In this document: positions 13,501-24,053 of the stretch, piece after piece
Layout of the letters: the number at the start of each line of letters is the position of its first letter
Position numbering within the stretch: position 1 is the first letter of the stretch
NCBI GenBank assembly: GCA_004794655.1
Contig: SMMW01000524.1
Span: 62,001 to 126,000 of the forward strand
From: Marisa cornuarietis
Taxonomy: Eukaryota > Mollusca > Gastropoda > Architaenioglossa > Ampullariidae
Length of the DNA stretch: 64,000 nucleotides
Direction of reading: 5' to 3'
Made by a program: the position numbers and the translations under genes
Notes under the pieces: generated by a model
Database searches by the model: none
What the model was told of the DNA's origin: nothing
What the model saw: only the letters and a program-made list of their open reading frames with translations

Positions 13501-14893
13501 TACTCAGCATACACAATTCTGTCCTTTCTGTCTGCTCGTTATACTTCTTCTTTGTTACTAATCTGGCATGATTGTCTGAAGGAACAGGCTTAGATAACGA
13601 GGCATCAAAATTGTACCCTGCAGATCGCTTTAAACAGAGAAAAAGAAATAAAAAAATAAATGTCATTTGTGAGACATCTCGTTGCAGTGGTCAAAGGTCT
13701 AGTGGTGGCTCAAATATGAGGCGGCCGGGACTTATTTAGTGGCAATGACCTACTGAACTTTGGATACTGTCTTTTATTTGTCTTAATATGTCTTAATTTG
13801 TCTTAATATATCAACCAATCAGAGCCCTCGAAACATGGCCTCACGTTCTTGATGTTCTCTGATTGGTTGATCTTTGACCTTCTTGTCCCATATACAAATG
13901 AGCCAGCCTCGTTCGGTACAGACATCATCCTGTCGCTAGAGAAATCTTCTCTGTACGTAGAGAAATCTTTGTAGCTAGAGAAAGCTACAGAGAAATTTCT
14001 CTAAGCACAGAAAGCTTTCTCTAGCTACAGAATGGAATTATATATATGTATAATGAATTTGCTAGCAATTTCTAAGTATAAGATAAATGAATGCATTGCC
14101 TAGCTAGAGAGAGAAAGTAGAGAAAATTCCCCTCTTGGCGCCCCATAGTTGGCTGTCCTTTCCTTTAGTATCTCTGGTCTGAATCACGGAATTATGGTCT
14201 GAATAGTCTCATGCAGCCTGCTTTCCTTCCTCATACCGCACTCTGCTTATCATGCAGACATAATTCCTTCTGTTACCGCATTACAGCTCATCGTCCAAGC
14301 ATGGGTCTCTCTCTTTTTACCGCATTACCTGTTCATCATGCCAGGAAGGTTACCTCCTTTAAGGCATTACCTGCTCATCGTACAGCCATGGTTACGTCCC
14401 TTATTGCATTTGTCTGGACAGTGATAACCATTGGTATCATGCGCAGGGAAAGAGAGTTTCAAAACAGAGTTTAAAAAAAATAAACGAGCAGACACATATG
14501 CATACCAAAGAGTGTACTGAGAAAAAACCAGCAGGAAGCCATTGTAAAGGTGACAAAACGGACCCAAGATGAAGGGGCTGGCACGCGATGCTCGCCTTCA
14601 AAACCAGGAAGAGTTGTGTCCTCCGTCACGGTCACGTGGACAAACCTGAAACATAGAAAGGTCATGAGGAAGAAAATCTTCCTTGCCTAGCATCCATAGA
14701 GCTAATAAAGCAAAATACAAAGAAACGTGAAGCACTCAAACGCTACCTCTTTCTCTACCAACAATGTAAGCTATGAAACTGAAATAAAATACAGCTGACA
14801 AAGCATCAAAGATTCTCGAAATATTCTAGTAATTACTAATATTATTTTTGCTATCATTAAAGATAGTTGGACGTTTTTGATAGCAATGTTACG

Positions 14894-14955
<62 letters not shown>

Positions 14956-16325
14956 GCTAGTTATAGCTAACTAACGAGCTTTGTTTGTCAGACCTAGCAT
15001 GGTTACACAAGAATTATGGCCGTGATAAACGGGTGGAGGCGGGTAGTGCATTGAACAGACTCACAGATACAAGTAAATCTGACGTCAGCCACCCTGTACT
15101 CCAGCAGTCATTTAAATAATGTTTGTACTGCTACATACGGGACTTCTAATCCCCCAAAACCTCACTTAAAAACGTTTTGACTGAGATTAGGGTCCATAGA
15201 ACATGTCTTCTTACCGGCTAGCACAAGTTCACACAAATTATGTTAAAATGAGTGAGCTTGATTCATTTTAAATCCCTCAGTCTTACTATCTCTTCCCTGT
15301 TTGGAAGATTCATGTCTTTAAACGCCGTAGTTGTGACTGGTTTAACGGGGTAGGGTTTTAGCCACGGGTTTCGGTCAACGGGTTATTTTCCTTGATGTAA
15401 AATAAGCAGGTTCTCTGATATGGCAGCATCCAATTAGCAGTAGTAGACTCTCAAAGATCTCGGAATGGCTGCAGTCTTTAGTGTCTTTAAATTCACAAGT
15501 TTTTGACAACCTAACGACAGCACTTTACAGGTCCTGCTAATCTATCAGCAAATCTGGGGGTAATATCATATTAGTCCTTTAAAGATCGGACAAGTAGAGT
15601 AAACTTCGAAACGTCCTCCTTAATCCATATCACACTTAATCCTTTTCTCGTTGCAAGTTAATTAAAACATCTTTAACATCATCAGAGTCCTCTCATTCAT
15701 ATCACCAATACATTTAGGATTGACTGTCCTGGGTTCAGATATCGTCTCGGGCACGCTGTTCTTTTTCGGCATGTGGCACCTGTTTAGAGGGCCAGCTGCT
15801 TTGCCAGGATGTAGCCTTATAGCTGTTAACGGTGTAAAACATCAATTTGCGCCTCGTCCTTTTATTCACATGACACCAGAGATCACGATGTAACCTTTTC
15901 GTCGTTTCAGGTTAGTGAGTTTATCATAATCAGTTTGACATCCTCAACGACACACAACTCATTTTTGTATTTTTAAAATCTACGTAGAATTTAAAAAAAA
16001 AATTGTGAATGCGTGCATCAAACATGAACAGGGCAAAATCAGACAAGGTGAAAAATAGTTTATGTACTACGTTTGTAAGTAAACAAACTTGAATTTACTT
16101 TCGTCCCGCTGCCTGTCAAACGCATGGCACTGCAAGATTCTGTCGATGAAATCCTAAGAGCAGGGAACTGTCACCATACTCCTGCTGACCGAAAATGCAC
16201 TGCGAACTTTTTCTCCTCGGTCCTCACTGGCCGTCTACTGACCGGCGGCGGGAGGAGGTGCAGCGCCCTGCGGTGGTCACCGACAGTTTCACGGATGACG
16301 ACGTTGTCAACAAATGGCGCTTCAT
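6168..16325 (-). CDS. mucin-like single-pass membrane glycoprotein, unrecognised family
   Basis: Eight minus-strand exons join without frame break into roughly 650-664 codons. Five of the seven junctions, including all those between the Ser/Thr-rich exons, are in phase 1 or could be. The ectodomain is extremely Thr/Ser/Ala-rich, with NAT, NFT and NVT N-glycosylation sequons and a long Thr run, as in mucins and other O-glycosylated stalks. A single hydrophobic segment (GIFIAVGVVVGVV and VIVIILILVI) is followed by RRKK as a stop-transfer signal, predicting type I topology. The tail of about 115 residues has Ser-rich patches and YNAM (a YxxM motif). I do not recognise a family. The five 3' exons are well supported; the two most 5' exons rest only on splice phase, and no convincing signal peptide is seen. 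Confidence 0.65.
6649..6698. repeat. (AC)n microsatellite
   Basis: Uninterrupted AC run in the last intron of the mucin-like gene. Confidence 0.97.
6803..6851 (-). CDS. mucin-like gene 49-nt juxtamembrane exon
   Basis: Acceptor attcgcag, donor gtctgt, phase 2 to 0. Encodes RKKFPLMSSAHSIEELA. It completes the RRKK stop-transfer and is the piece that brings the transmembrane exon (phase 2) into phase with the last exon (phase 0), which is the main argument for it. Confidence 0.6.
7072..8978. repeat. minisatellite of 39/40-bp units with higher-order repeat
   Basis: About 48 tandem copies of an AGAGAGACAGATATAGAGAG-type unit. Two variants alternate: one ends GTATCACACAC (40 bp), one ends TATCTCACAC (39 bp). 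Rare variants (CACGCAC at 7265, 7821, 8416; TTTAAAC at 7301, 7857, 8452) recur at 556 and 595 bp, showing amplification of blocks of about 14-15 units. The array lies in an intron of the mucin-like gene. Short open frames in it are artefacts. Confidence 0.97.
9025..9124 (-). CDS. mucin-like gene transmembrane exon
   Basis: Acceptor attctag, donor gtttga, phase 1 to 2. Encodes DASQKK, then about 25 hydrophobic residues (GIFIAVGVVVGVV...ILILVI) and the first Arg of the stop-transfer signal. The minisatellite begins about 50 bp beyond its donor. Confidence 0.75.
10250..10350 (-). mobile_element. tRNA-like SINE head, probably family B
   Basis: Minus strand carries CGGGTTCGATACCCG, a perfect T-arm (box B GGTTCGATACC), followed by GAGGGGCGCAGCC. 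There is no cloverleaf to make a real tRNA, so a SINE head is more likely. Confidence 0.4.
10510..10568. repeat. (AC)n microsatellite
   Basis: Uninterrupted CA run preceded by CGCGCGCC, in an intron of the mucin-like gene. Confidence 0.97.
11357..11542 (-). CDS. mucin-like gene exon, membrane-proximal stalk
   Basis: Acceptor atttccag, donor gtaccg, phase 1 to 1. Encodes HMTTQPTAAVASTGSSEPA, then a Ser/Thr/Pro stalk ending PLSEG. Two further in-frame GT sites follow, but only this one matches the phase of the transmembrane exon. Confidence 0.65.
11812..12594 (-). CDS. mucin-like gene large exon, Thr-run ectodomain
   Basis: Acceptor gtgccag, donor gtacta, 783 nt, phase 1 to 1. Starts GPNATKPST, then a Thr/Ala/Ile tract made by an imperfect ACC/ACT-type trinucleotide repeat (about 12370-12535), then degenerate SSLHA/SSLQA-containing repeats. 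Almost no Cys; compatible with a heavily O-glycosylated rod. The antisense frames also stay open because of the triplet repeat. Confidence 0.7.
13108..13455 (-). CDS. mucin-like gene exon, Ser/Thr-rich ectodomain
   Basis: Acceptor atttgcag, phase 1 start. Encodes a Ser/Thr-rich segment with NATNFTT (two sequons). Two phase-1 donors are possible: gttggt after 13108 or gtgcag after 13150; both keep the frame into the next exon. Beyond the donors the open frame ends at 13019. Confidence 0.6.
13810..13871. repeat. perfect 15-bp inverted repeat with paired CCAAT boxes
   Basis: Arms ATCAACCAATCAGAG (13810-13824) and its exact complement (13857-13871) flank a 32-bp loop. Each arm holds a CCAATCAG box, the NF-Y consensus, in opposite orientation. 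It lies in an intron of the mucin-like gene; promoter role is speculative. Confidence 0.85.
13971..14028. repeat. perfect 16-bp inverted repeat hairpin
   Basis: Arms GTAGCTAGAGAAAGCT (13971-13986) and AGCTTTCTCTAGCTAC (14013-14028). The loop holds the palindrome AGAGAAATTTCTCT. Related CTAGAGAAA words continue from 13935 to 14120, so it may be the core of a small hairpin-rich element. Confidence 0.85.
14506..14645 (-). CDS. possible second exon of mucin-like gene
   Basis: Acceptor gtttcag, donor gtatgc, phase 2 to 1. Encodes FVHVTVTEDTTLPGFEGE and WVRFVTFTMASCWFFLS. The phases fit both neighbours; no domain is recognised. A second frame is open over part of it. Confidence 0.4.
14894..14956. 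repeat. (TGTC)n microsatellite
   Basis: About 15 perfect TGTC units, upstream of the 14506-14645 exon on the minus strand. Confidence 0.97.
15715..15875 (+). mobile_element. SINE family A fragment
   Basis: GACTGTCCTGGGTTCAGATA, then GGCACGCTGTTC, GCATGTGGCACCTGTTTAGA and GGTGTAAAACATCAATT. Head truncated just before box B. In the left-hand, CpG-richer part of the window. Confidence 0.7.
16228..16325 (-). CDS. possible first coding exon of mucin-like gene
   Basis: ATG in a good context (CCCGCCATGA) opens 32 codons ending at donor gtgagg in phase 2, which fits the next exon. The encoded start MKRHLLTTSSSVKLSVTT is a poor signal peptide. Another frame across 16171-16413 is also open, so the assignment is weak. 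Confidence 0.3.
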
Positions 16326-18052
16326 GGCGGGCAGCCGTAGACTTGAAACCAGCCGGCGAAAAATCAGCTTCGATCTGACTACACTGTGAGACTACACTTC
16401 CTCGTCGTAGCAAATCCTAGCACACACGCTGGACAGGGATTACGGGAGATGTGTGGCGCACAGATAAGCTTTAGGGGCTAGGTTTACTAAGGAAGGAAGG
16501 AAGGAGGGAGTTCTGCGGAGGTGTGTGTGTGTGGGGAGGGGAGAAGAACGCATGTCTATGACAAGACAATTATGAAGGTAAAACACTGCACCAAATGACC
16601 TCTCTCTTTCTACTGCTGTTTGTGTCTGTCCCTTTCTGTCTCTCTCCTTCTCGGTTTCTCTCTCTCTGTTTCACTCCATCTTCTCTCCGCAAACACATTC
16701 ACCCTCTCTCTCTTTAGACTGCCAGTGGCGGGTTTATCCGAAGCGACAGGGGTATTTTCAAAGCAAACACCAGATAAGACTTACGATGAAACTGCATGAT
16801 GACTTTTTAAAATTCATTCTCTTCTCTATAATACATGAAAATAGACCGGGAGTGACCCTCATGCTGTGCCTGTAGCAAAATTAACAGCGTGTACTCTCTG
16901 CAGTCCAGCTGCTCAACCGTTAGATGCATTGTCAGCTGTGTGTGCATGGATGTGTGATGTAACTGAGCACACTTCCCTTGTGACAACTGCCTACTGGGAT
17001 TAACAAAGTAAGTCATTTGTCATTCGGGCAAGGAAGCAGAATTTTTCATCACCCAGCCACCCAGCCACTGCCCTCTCACTTCCCACAATCCCTTTATGGC
17101 CACGCGAACACCAGAGTTCCTTCATTCATACTTTCAATTTTTTTTGGGGGGGAGGGGAGAGAAGGGGAATGGGCAAACCATTTTTGTCCCTTCCCATATG
17201 AATGCCACTATTAAAACAAGCAGTTAATGTTTGGATGATGATGATGGAGGACGAAGTTGGGTGGGGGGGGGGAGAGGAACGAGCGATATGAGCGAGGAAG
17301 ATATTCGCGCTTTCTTAAAAAAGAGAATCGGTGTCAACGGAAAACAAATCTTCCGGGCAGCAGCAAGATTTGCTTTACGAGTAGTTGGTGATCTGAAAAG
17401 AACGGAAAGGGTGTATCCTCCACATTTAGGGAAATAGTATTTTGTACTTAATTTTGCCCACTCCTTCGAATAAAATTTTGCACCATATTAGTTCTTTACA
17501 TTGTATGGCACTCCGCGATCAATCTTATCAATAAGGAAAATTAAAAACAATTTTTATCACGTTAACGGTTTTCTAGAAATAACGGTTTTCCCATTCTGGT
17601 TTTAAAGAGAAGCTGTTTGTTAAGCTCCACGACATGAAGTATCTGTCCAAATCTCTTTCTTCACAATGGTCATGTTATGCAGCCTCTATCAGCACAGTCA
17701 CTGCCTTGTATACCATTAAAAACTTCATTAACAGAGGAAGTTCACTTTGAGACTTAAGTAGTTTGCTCTATGTGTGATTTAGTCAGAGCTCTGACTTCCG
17801 GAAAACTTGAGGAAGGATCTGCAGTTATGAAAATGTTTCAGTAGGTCAGAAGCTGTTGTTTCTGTGTCAGAATATAAAATATTGTGTAAAAGAGGTGCTT
17901 TTGAGGTGGTGAATAAACATCATGAAGAAATAATCGAGAACGAGGGAACGAGTGGGTAAGCCAGTGAGAGAAAGAGAGAGATACCGTTTGGAGGGGGTGG
18001 AGGTGCGTGCGTGGAAATGAAGAAACAATGAAGACGCTTCTTTTCTTTCCTT

Positions 18053-18061
<9 letters not shown>

Positions 18062-18108
<47 letters not shown>

Positions 18109-18130
18109 CACACAACACACAACACACACA
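18062..18130. repeat. (AC)n microsatellite with AACAC interruptions
   Basis: CA run preceded by a CT-rich stretch and ending in repeated ACAACAC units. Confidence 0.95.
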
Positions 18131-20339
18131 TGAGAGCGGGAGAAGGAAAGAGATAGCAAGAGGAAAATAGAAACAATCAGTGGTGTAGGAACCAGGTGCC
18201 AGTTGCACATGTTTCTAAACCTTAAAACTGTTCTAAAGAAGCAAAATCTCTTCTATGTCATTGAGATGCATTGCACAAGAACATTCAAAACATTGTACTG
18301 ACAGGACGGAAAATCAGACTTAAACAACTTGATCTTACTTAAAGCAGTTTTAGTTTTAAAAATTCTGAAATTGTGGTGTGCACTTTAAACTGATTATCTA
18401 ACTAGAGTTAAGGCCTAAAAGTGTTTAAAATTAGAAATGTGTTGTGCAACTGGCCCCAGCTGGGGGGCAAGAGGGGGAGCCATCCCCTCATAAAAGATTC
18501 TGATGTGGTAAGAATATCTTTTCGGTCCCCTTTTCTGTTTGAGACGTGGTTCTTCAAAAAAAAAAAAAAAAAAAATACAAAAGGTAGAGGAACCGAGAAA
18601 GAGACAGAATAAGCAAAAGTTATTCTCTTTTACATCTATCCCTTGATTTAAAAAAAGGAAAAAGAAGCCCTAGAAAACAAATGCACTAATCAAAGAAGAC
18701 AGGGTTTTTTGTGCACACTGGCTTGCAAACCTTAAATATGACCAATATTATCATAAAGTTTATATTTTTCTCAATATTACATCATTTCGTGTGATTGCGA
18801 TAACCGGGTGAGTCCTTTATCAATGAGTTTTGTTTTTTGTTAAAAGTGTTGCTTTGTTGTTTAGTTTATGTTTAAAGCAGCATATGTTGTGAGCTACCAC
18901 CGTGTGTGTGAGTGTGCAATGAAGTTTGCCCTCCCCACCAAATCCGAGCATCTTTCTACGCCACTGACAATTACAGACACTGTATTTATTTGGTTTTACT
19001 TGGTTGTGTGTAGTTGGTTGGATTACTGATTTGCATGCTGGCTAATATACACAGAACGAATCCCTGCCATTGGTAAGGATGATTTTAAAGCAAGACAGAC
19101 GATAATTCACCGCAAGGACGAGCGATCTTGTTTATGCAGGGGTGGAGGAGATGGAATGAGGGGGGAGTCGAGTTTTTTTCCGCCGAAACGAACATCTGAT
19201 TCACTTTTAAATCGAAATTGTGTCCGCATCCTGCTCACACTGATCTTGACCATCTGTTTCATTCTACTTTAGTCCAACATGTGTAAAAGCGAGCGAGCGA
19301 GCGACAGCGAGAGAGGTAGGAGAAGAAAAGTCAGTTTTATGAGTAGTTCGTCCATACTGATATTGTGATAAACCCTCGTTACCAGTCGATGCTTATACTT
19401 ACTGGAGGTAAGACACGGGATCTTAAAAAAACACACTTTTTGCAATGGCTGTCTACTGGCCTGACGTGGCGGTTGCGGTCCTGTCTGCGAGCGTGTAATG
19501 AGAATTCTTCATTCCCCATTCGTTTACGCAGATCCGCTCATTCGTAGTCGAGCACATATAGATCTGTCAGTCTGTCTGTTTTAATTTCTCAAGTCTCCCT
19601 TACTTTCTCTTTCGTACACATTTATATAAGTTCTAGCCGGGTTGATCCGCTGTTTACAAGGCTAACTAAACACTGTGGCCCGACCATCGGTTTGTTGCGG
19701 CTCCTAAAAACCCTGGTGCCAATCAATCCTTTTAATAATAGTTTTTTGTTGTTTCAGGGAAGGGAACGGAAGTTCCCAAGAAGAATTTTTTCACTAAAAT
19801 TCTAGCTTTTAACTTGCCGGGTATGCTATCTAGTCTAATATACCTCGCGTTGTGATTTTTGTTTCCTTCCCTCTACTACACACCCGTATTTAGTCGACCT
19901 TGGAGTCCACAAAAGACCTTGCTTGTTTTGAAAATATATTCTCTTTGGTACCTTCTTCAGCTCCGTATCGGACAGGTTCTATGCCTCATCGTGTCCGTTC
20001 TACGACTGTTTTAATTATAGAGCTTAATGTGCACGTGATGACAGTTCTCACGAGGGTGGACGTACAATACGCAAACATTCGTGCTGACTGGCACTCTCAC
20101 ACAGGTATACAAATTTAAAATGAATTTATTTACATTATTTACATATACGCGCCAACTCTGTTCTGTCCTATAGCTCGTGTCCAATACCTAGCCTGTGAAT
20201 ACTTAGAACCTAATCTTTCCGAAAGCTTAAGTGTTAAAGCCTAGCACATAACGGTACCCGGGCATCCGTACGAACTTAATTACAAGCGTTCAGCATTTTG
20301 TAGGACTAGGACAGCCTGTAGTAACTAAGCTATTACTGT

Positions 20340-20763
20340 TACCAGAGCTGGTCTTCTTTCAATAAGCGATTGAACTGTCTGTCATTTTGTTGGTCAGGTC
20401 TTGCAGTTCTCGATTAGTGTCTCTGGCTCCCAGTCCCGCTTCTGTCTCCCTGCAGTGGAAGACACAAACAAGAAGCGCACTGGAGCCAGGGCCTTCAAAA
20501 ACGCGGCACCTAAACTGTGGAATGCTCTGCCATCGTCACTGTCCACCATCACCTCAGCAACCACGTTTCGGAAAAGACTGAAGACCCATCTGTTTATTTA
20601 AGACGGACTTAAACTTAAACAACCAAGCAACACTTCTGTCTTTATTTTTTACTTTCTTGGTGTTTTATCTATTTATTTACTTTTTTTATTATATTTCTTT
20701 TTTTTTTGTTTTTGCTGCGCAATGAGCATTCTTCTGAATGGATACCTGCGCATTAAAAATGGA

Positions 20764-20818
<55 letters not shown>

Positions 20819-22240
20819 TATGATGTCGATGTCGTCTAAGTGTAGGCTGCAAATCGGCCTTCCATCGATGGAAACAGAAGCGTGATGGTCGCGGATGATT
20901 TCACGCATAATGTTCTCCAGACAAATGTTGAACAGCAGAGGCGGTAGGAGGCAGGAGGCACCCTTGACGGACCCCTACTTTACTGTCAAATAAAACTCCC
21001 ATTTAATTATTTAGAACTCGTTGAGCTTTTACACAGACCTTCGATTGCTTGGACAAGATTCTCTTCGATGTTGAATTTTCGCATCATATGCCATAGTCCT
21101 TCGTGCTGGACTATGTCAAAAAACTTTTTGAAGTTGTGCTAGAGCTCCTACTGATGCTGTATGTATTTCTCTATCAGGATGGGACGGGTAAAGAGCTGAT
21201 TAACTTTGCTCCTACCTGGTCTGAAGCCAGCCTGTTCTTCTGCTAGCAGTTCCCCAGCAGTAGTGCTGATGCGATTCTGTATTACTTTCACCATGACTTT
21301 ACTTAGGTGGGTGCTTCGGCTAATGGTTATATAGTTCTGCCACTATTTGCTCTTTCCTCTTTTCGGAAGGGGTGTGACTAGTGACTGCGTCTATTCTTTG
21401 GGACATTCCTTGTGTTCACAGACTCTTTGGCACAGAGCAGTGAGGGGCTTTGTTGTTTTATCCCCAGCTTGCTTGAGTACCTCAGCTGGGACGTTAATTG
21501 TCACCACCAGGTGACTTTCCTCCCTTCTGATCGTGACCGCTCTTTCGATCTCTTTCCGTAGGACTGCAGTGACCCTCGATCCATTCTCCCTTGCTACCTT
21601 CATCTCCTTACCAGTAGAATAAGTCACTTCTTTGTACTTGAAAGGTGCTTCGGGTTTGATAGTAGGCGTCTGGGGCGACTTTGGTATTCAAGCACAACGA
21701 GAATGTCCTTTGTATAACGTTGTCTTGTCGCTGGTAAAACTCTTCCACTTCATTGTCTTCATGCGTGGAGGTCGGAGCATATACTTGGACAATGGTGACA
21801 TTGTGAGGCTTGACTGAGACACGTATGGAGATAAGCCTGCTGGATATGAGTGTACAGCTGATGAAGGCTCTGACCATTTTCCTATGTACGAGGAAGCCTT
21901 CGACATGTTCGTGTTTCTCCCCAGATCCTGGATATCTGACCACCGCCAGTCCCACCTGTCTCACCGGTGCCGTTCTAGCTCATGGGTGAGTTGTTTCCCT
22001 TTGCCGCACTGGTGTAATCATAAAAAATCTGTGAGTGTAACGAGCGTAAGCTCCATGTACCAAGCGATCTTCCTTCTCTCTTCGATCTCTTCCTTCTCGC
22101 CGTTTTGCAAATTGACACTTCTCCCGTACTCGGGGTGTCATATCTAGTCACCTTGCGACAAGAAGGCCGTTGGGGACGGATACCGATCTGCCAAGCCACA
22201 GAAAAGGACCAAGAAAGAAAGCAAAGGGAAAGCCTTATCA
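20340..22240 (-). mobile_element. decayed LINE (endonuclease and reverse transcriptase), interrupted
   Basis: Read on the minus strand: GTWSLRSL (about 22090), an endonuclease region with VQVYAPTSTHEDNEVEEFY (about 21750), EEQAGFRPGR-like RT motif (about 21230), VGVRQGCLL, DHHASVSIDGRPICSLH and LDDID in place of FADDID (about 20830). Many frameshifts and stops. It is the family of APE-type non-LTR elements in which FADDID and QAGFR motifs are typical. Bases 20417-20819 are a separate later insertion. Confidence 0.8.
20417..20819 (+). mobile_element. 5'-truncated LINE 3' end with (CAT)n tail
   Basis: Encodes the RT C-terminal end [13 protein letters not shown] and [11 protein letters not shown], a short 3' UTR with GAATGGATACCTGCGCATTA, and a (CAT)n tail at 20764-20818. 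Same family as 27335-27990. The last-residue pattern is typical of CR1/Jockey-like elements. It sits inside the older minus-strand LINE. Confidence 0.85.
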
Positions 22241-23889
22241 ACTTCCGACAACTGAGACTTTTAGTGCTCTATTAATCAAGACATGTCACAACTTAGGTCT
22301 TTGGACAAGGTGGGGGGGGGGGAATGGGAGAACGGAAAATCCTTGTCACCTTGCTGCAAGCGAGCTTTCTACCAAGTAGAACCTGTCAGCTCACAGCAAG
22401 TCAGATGCAAACACCAATTTCTGCCCGCTATTTATACTCAGTGATATTCTGCTTCAAGCTGCGCCCCTCGAGAGACCAGGTACACCTATAGCTATATATA
22501 GGCTTGGAAGGGGGTGAAAGGGGTGCAGGGATGAGCGGACAGACCCTAATTGCACCTGTTGTAATAAGCGCTCCCGCTACAATAAGTACTATATCCTATA
22601 TCCACCCCCTTCTCTAGCTCTAACACGCACACACGCACAAATTAGCACACACACACACACACACACACACAGATACAGTGTACAAATCAAGAGTTTTGTG
22701 AAAATTAGAATAATATAAATTAGAATAACAAGCCAGACAAACCTCTAATCTTAGTTCCAGTTCCATCGAAAGAAGCTCACACTCGAGCATGTATTTCCTG
22801 GTACAGTTTCGTCAGCATTGACACTCCTGGCTGTAGGTGCCGTCTCTTGAAAACACGGTTGGTGTGTAGATACTATATATATATATACTCGATCATCTAT
22901 CTGTCAGTACATTGACCACTCTTGTTCAGTTATCAGTACTTTCTTTTACTGAAGATGAAATGTTTAGCAGTTATAATCAGTCCAAAGTACCTTCACTGGT
23001 TTTGTCTTCAGTACGGAAACGCTTTCCTTGCAGTTAAAAAAAAAAAAAAATGCCCGTCACAGGCAGAGATTTATAGACGGAAGTATGACATCCGGAAGGA
23101 AAATACTGTTAAAGTGTCGACACTGGTTTTACCCGGGGGCTGATCGCTTGCCTTCAAGCATCAGGTTATGGCCACGTGCGCCCATGGAGTTCGCACGCTT
23201 GCATGATCGCACATACCCGCATGCACACACAGACCCACTTAAAAACCTTCTAATGCGCGCCTCCACACGCACACATGGAAAGTAGGGAGAAATACTCATT
23301 TATTCGGGGAACTCGACACATAAATGTTTCTTAATTTAGCCAAACCATAGCTTAAGCCAGAAGTCTGTGGCTTATGCACTGTTATGTGCATCTTAATAAA
23401 ACATGAAACAGTGTATATCTACTTTTGATGTAACGAGTGCACAAGGGAAATAACTCTTAATCTTTCGGAGAATTTCGTGATCACCTCCCGTGAAAAATCC
23501 CGAAGCTTACACCCATATTATATTAACGAAAATTGATCGTGATACGTGATTCCTTTTAAACCATTTTTAAAAGAAACCTGCCTTGCCATATAACAGGCGT
23601 GTGCTTTTACTGTAACACGGTGATCACATTGTAACAACTTACTAGAAATTTCCTTTAATGTTGTAGAACCAAGCCATAGATCTTTAGAATTACAAATTCA
23701 TCGATGGATTCAATAACAATCTTTTAACATTAAATTTATGTGAAGATTATGGCAACATTTTTATCAGTAGTAAGTGTAATTATTGATCGGATCCTTTGTA
23801 TATTTAGTTTTTTTTCGCAGTTTGCAGTACATTTTTTAAAGCACAGTAGGTTCGACAGAACGCGCAAAGAAAGCCGTCTGCTGCAATGC

Positions 23890-23954
23890 AAATATCGCGA
23901 GATTTTGGGATAATTTAGGAGGTCACGTGATCAGACCCCATCAAAGTAGGTAAT
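23890..23954 (+). promoter_or_regulatory. RAF 5' region: CGCG element, octamer, E-box, YY1-like start
   Basis: Just upstream of the RAF start codon lie an octamer-like ATGCAAAT, a TCGCGAGA element (CGCG-type core-promoter motif) and TCACGTGA, a palindromic E-box of the USF/TFE3 (CLEAR) type. The start itself sits in AATATGGCGG, resembling a YY1 site. This fits a TATA-less housekeeping promoter or very short 5' UTR. The transcription start is not visible. Confidence 0.5.
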
Positions 23955-24053
23955 ATGGCGGTCGTACAACCTAGTATGAATGGAGACATACCAAATTTTT
24001 CCATGGGTCACAAAGAGGAGGAGACGTTTGTCGGTGGGAATTTGCAGGAAGAG
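23955..24053 (+). CDS. BRAF: RAF exon 1 (start codon, 33 codons)
   Basis: ATG GCG GTC opens the frame and the exon ends GAA GAG before gtaaaag, phase 0. It encodes an acidic N-terminus ([14 protein letters not shown]). No upstream in-frame alternative was found; a further 5' non-coding exon cannot be excluded. Confidence 0.8.

Larger units (their letters stand above)
16326..23889. other. region between the divergent mucin-like and RAF genes
   Basis: Holds the nested LINEs, microsatellites (including 3-4 tandem GCGA near 19297) and a short CA run near 22645. No convincing exon was found, though a distant first exon of the mucin-like gene with a signal peptide could be here. Confidence 0.5.

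Noticed and set aside
16171..16413. 80-codon minus-strand frame starting MLRRGSVV
   Set aside because: Overlaps the tentative first exon but reaches the gtgagg donor in phase 0, which does not fit the next exon's phase 2 start; no domain recognised.
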